Made by a program: the position numbers and the translations under genes. Below the pieces are notes generated by a model. The model was not told the DNA's origin. It made no database searches and saw nothing but the letters and a program-made list of their open reading frames with translations. From positions 150,962 to 214,961 of the forward strand of contig NZ_JACHIB010000007.1 in assembly GCF_014203015.1 (NCBI RefSeq): a DNA stretch of 64,000 bases, given 5' to 3'. Positions 63,038-64,000 of this stretch are shown one piece after another. Position 1 is the stretch's first letter. Every line of letters starts with the position of its first letter. The DNA is from Castellaniella defragrans. GTDB lineage: Bacteria; Pseudomonadota; Gammaproteobacteria; Burkholderiales; Burkholderiaceae_B.

Positions 63038-63421
63038 TCAGATGTCGGCGTCCAGGGCGTCGAGCCACTGGCACAGGTATTCGAGCGCCTGGCGCAGGCG
63101 CGGTTCGGTGAAATCCCGCTCGTCCAGGCGCACCAGCGCCAGCAGGTGCGGGACGCCCTCGTATTCGCGCAGCGCCGGCTGCACCGGCCATTCGCCCAGG
63201 CAGCTGTAATGGGCGCGCCTGCAGGCGCGCCGCAGCCAGTCGCCGCCGTCGTAGCGCACCGGCAGGGCGGCGTAGACGAGGATTTCCCCGGCGGCCTGCT
63301 CCAGGCCCAGCAGGCGGCCGGCCGCGGTGCGGAACACGGCCTGCCCCCGGGCGTCGAAGCGCAGGCCGGGCATGCCCTCGGCCTCGCCGAATTGCTGCAG
63401 GATGGCTGCGGCGCCGCTCAT
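63038..63421 (-). CDS. T3SS gatekeeper chaperone, SycN-like
   Basis: 127 residues. The segment LLALVRLDERDFTEPRLRQALEYL matches the SycN C-terminus ([21 protein letters not shown]), and the N-terminal helix fits class I chaperones. SycN with YscB handles YopN. Its ATG (63421) overlaps the stop codon of the TyeA-like gene by ATGA, so it is translationally coupled. Confidence 0.85.
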   Translation of the reverse strand: MSGAAAILQQFGEAEGMPGLRFDARGQAVFRTAAGRLLGLEQAAGEILVYAALPVRYDGGDWLRRACRRAHYSCLGEWPVQPALREYEGVPHLLALVRLDERDFTEPRLRQALEYLCQWLDALDADI

Positions 63422-63738
63422 CAGAGATCCTCCTCGTCGATGGCCGTGTCCAGGGCGTCCTGGATGGCGTTCAGGGTGGCCTGCCGGGCCTCGGCGTCCG
63501 GGAACACCGGGACGGGGAGGTCGCGCATCAGGGCCTTGACGCCGGACAGGAATGCCACCCGCCCTTCGGGCGTGGCGACGCCGTGCTGCTGCGCGAGGGC
63601 CGCGATGCGCGATGCGTTGAGCCACTTGTCCGCCGTGAGCCCGACCAGGTCGCGCATCAGGCGTTCGCCGTCCGGCGCGCCCAGGCCCTTGGCCCGGAGG
63701 CTGCCGGACAGCCCGGCGCAGCCGTCGAGCACGGTCAC
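63421..63738 (-). CDS. T3SS gatekeeper SctW, TyeA-like C-terminal part
   Basis: From the first usable start codon (GTG 63738), 105 residues. LMRDLVGLTADKW, then LSGVKALMRDLPVPVFPDAEARQ and LDTAIDEED align closely with TyeA, which with YopN plugs secretion until host contact. The frame stays open to a TAA at 63964-63966. Its translation there (RGLKQLILALGRDLSSARPS, QLQVAVTVLDGCAGL) looks like the C-terminal part of YopN, so the gene was probably a YopN-TyeA fusion. No ATG, GTG or TTG starts that longer frame, so the 5' part is missing, frameshifted or replaced. Confidence 0.75.
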   Translation of the reverse strand: MTVLDGCAGLSGSLRAKGLGAPDGERLMRDLVGLTADKWLNASRIAALAQQHGVATPEGRVAFLSGVKALMRDLPVPVFPDAEARQATLNAIQDALDTAIDEEDL

Positions 63739-64000
63739 GGCGACCTGCAGCTGGTACAGGTCGCCGGCGAGCGCCTGGAGCCGCTGCGGCGAGACGGAGG
63801 GGCGGGCGGAGGACAGGTCCCGCCCGAGGGCCAGGATCAGCTGCTTCAGGCCGCGGCCCGCGTCCTTGCCGCCGAACCGCTCCAGGGCCAGGTCCAGGGT
63901 CTTGCCTAGCCCGGAAATTTCGTCAGGCGGGTAAAAAGGAATAGGCGATTCTTGCCCGAGGGCTTATGGTTATTGGTTCTCACGCCAAACAACCAAAAAG
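63739..64000. other. YopN-like remnant and low-GC segment at the window edge
   Basis: 63739-63905 continues the gatekeeper frame without a start codon. From about 63906 to 64000 GC falls to roughly 48%, against about 70% elsewhere. On the minus strand one frame is open from the window edge to a TAG at 63909-63907 (it includes GTG 63983). This could be a promoter region or the edge of inserted DNA. Confidence 0.5.

Noticed and set aside
63981..63983. GTG-started short minus-strand frame ending at 63907
   Set aside because: Only 25 codons to its stop, no recognisable product and no ribosome site; kept only as part of the edge description.

Overview
The window is high-GC (about 70%) DNA from a proteobacterium, most likely a betaproteobacterium of the Alcaligenaceae (Bordetella/Achromobacter-like). 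This is inferred from codon use, from the pairing of a SpoIIE-type phosphatase and an anti-sigma kinase with a type III secretion system (T3SS), and from protein flavour, not from a database search. I saw no rRNA, tRNA, CRISPR array, transposase or phage gene.

Layout. 1-5 kb: end of an EAL c-di-GMP phosphodiesterase, a cNMP/CBS/DUF294 protein, a DnaQ-like exonuclease and a Nudix hydrolase. 4.4-10.2 kb: an inorganic-carbon locus in which a LysR regulator and a beta-carbonic anhydrase are divergent from dabB-dabA, a DAB bicarbonate pump. 10.3-28.1 kb: a sugar-acid/uronate catabolic island. It holds an ABC transporter, aldose epimerase and alpha-ketoglutarate-semialdehyde dehydrogenase on one strand, then glucarate dehydratase, galactarate dehydratase, an FCD/GntR regulator, KdgD, a uronate dehydrogenase-lactonase fusion, a TRAP transporter and a DMT permease. 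Together these convert glucuronate/galacturonate or glucarate/galactarate to 2-oxoglutarate. Six near-identical operator-like sites lie in the island's promoter regions, and a seventh lies before a distant EamA gene.

28.1-43.9 kb: PEP carboxylase, two dihydroxy-acid dehydratases of different Fe-S type, a putatively Fur-controlled NitT/TauT-type ABC transporter with a TonB receptor next to a Crp-like regulator, NAD synthetase, a luciferase-like oxidoreductase, a thioesterase and an EamA exporter.

43.9-64 kb: a T3SS region. A six-gene translationally coupled operon encodes a sensor-MFS hybrid, a periplasmic binding protein, a GNAT protein, an alanine-racemase homologue, a small membrane sensor and a BtrU-like PP2C phosphatase. 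Convergent to it are a BtrW-like anti-sigma kinase and a SecD-like lipoprotein. A 932-residue SopB/IpgD-like phosphoinositide-phosphatase effector follows with two CesT-type chaperones. A convergent Ysc-type apparatus operon (tyeA, sycN, yscX, yscY, sctV, sctD, yscE-like, sctF) ends the window. The six-gene operon and the effector share a two-block promoter-like motif (GGAACY, 14 nt, GTTACT), which suggests one ECF sigma factor drives both. Three membrane proteins of the operon appear to share one periplasmic module, so the operon looks like a dedicated envelope-sensing input to T3SS partner switching.
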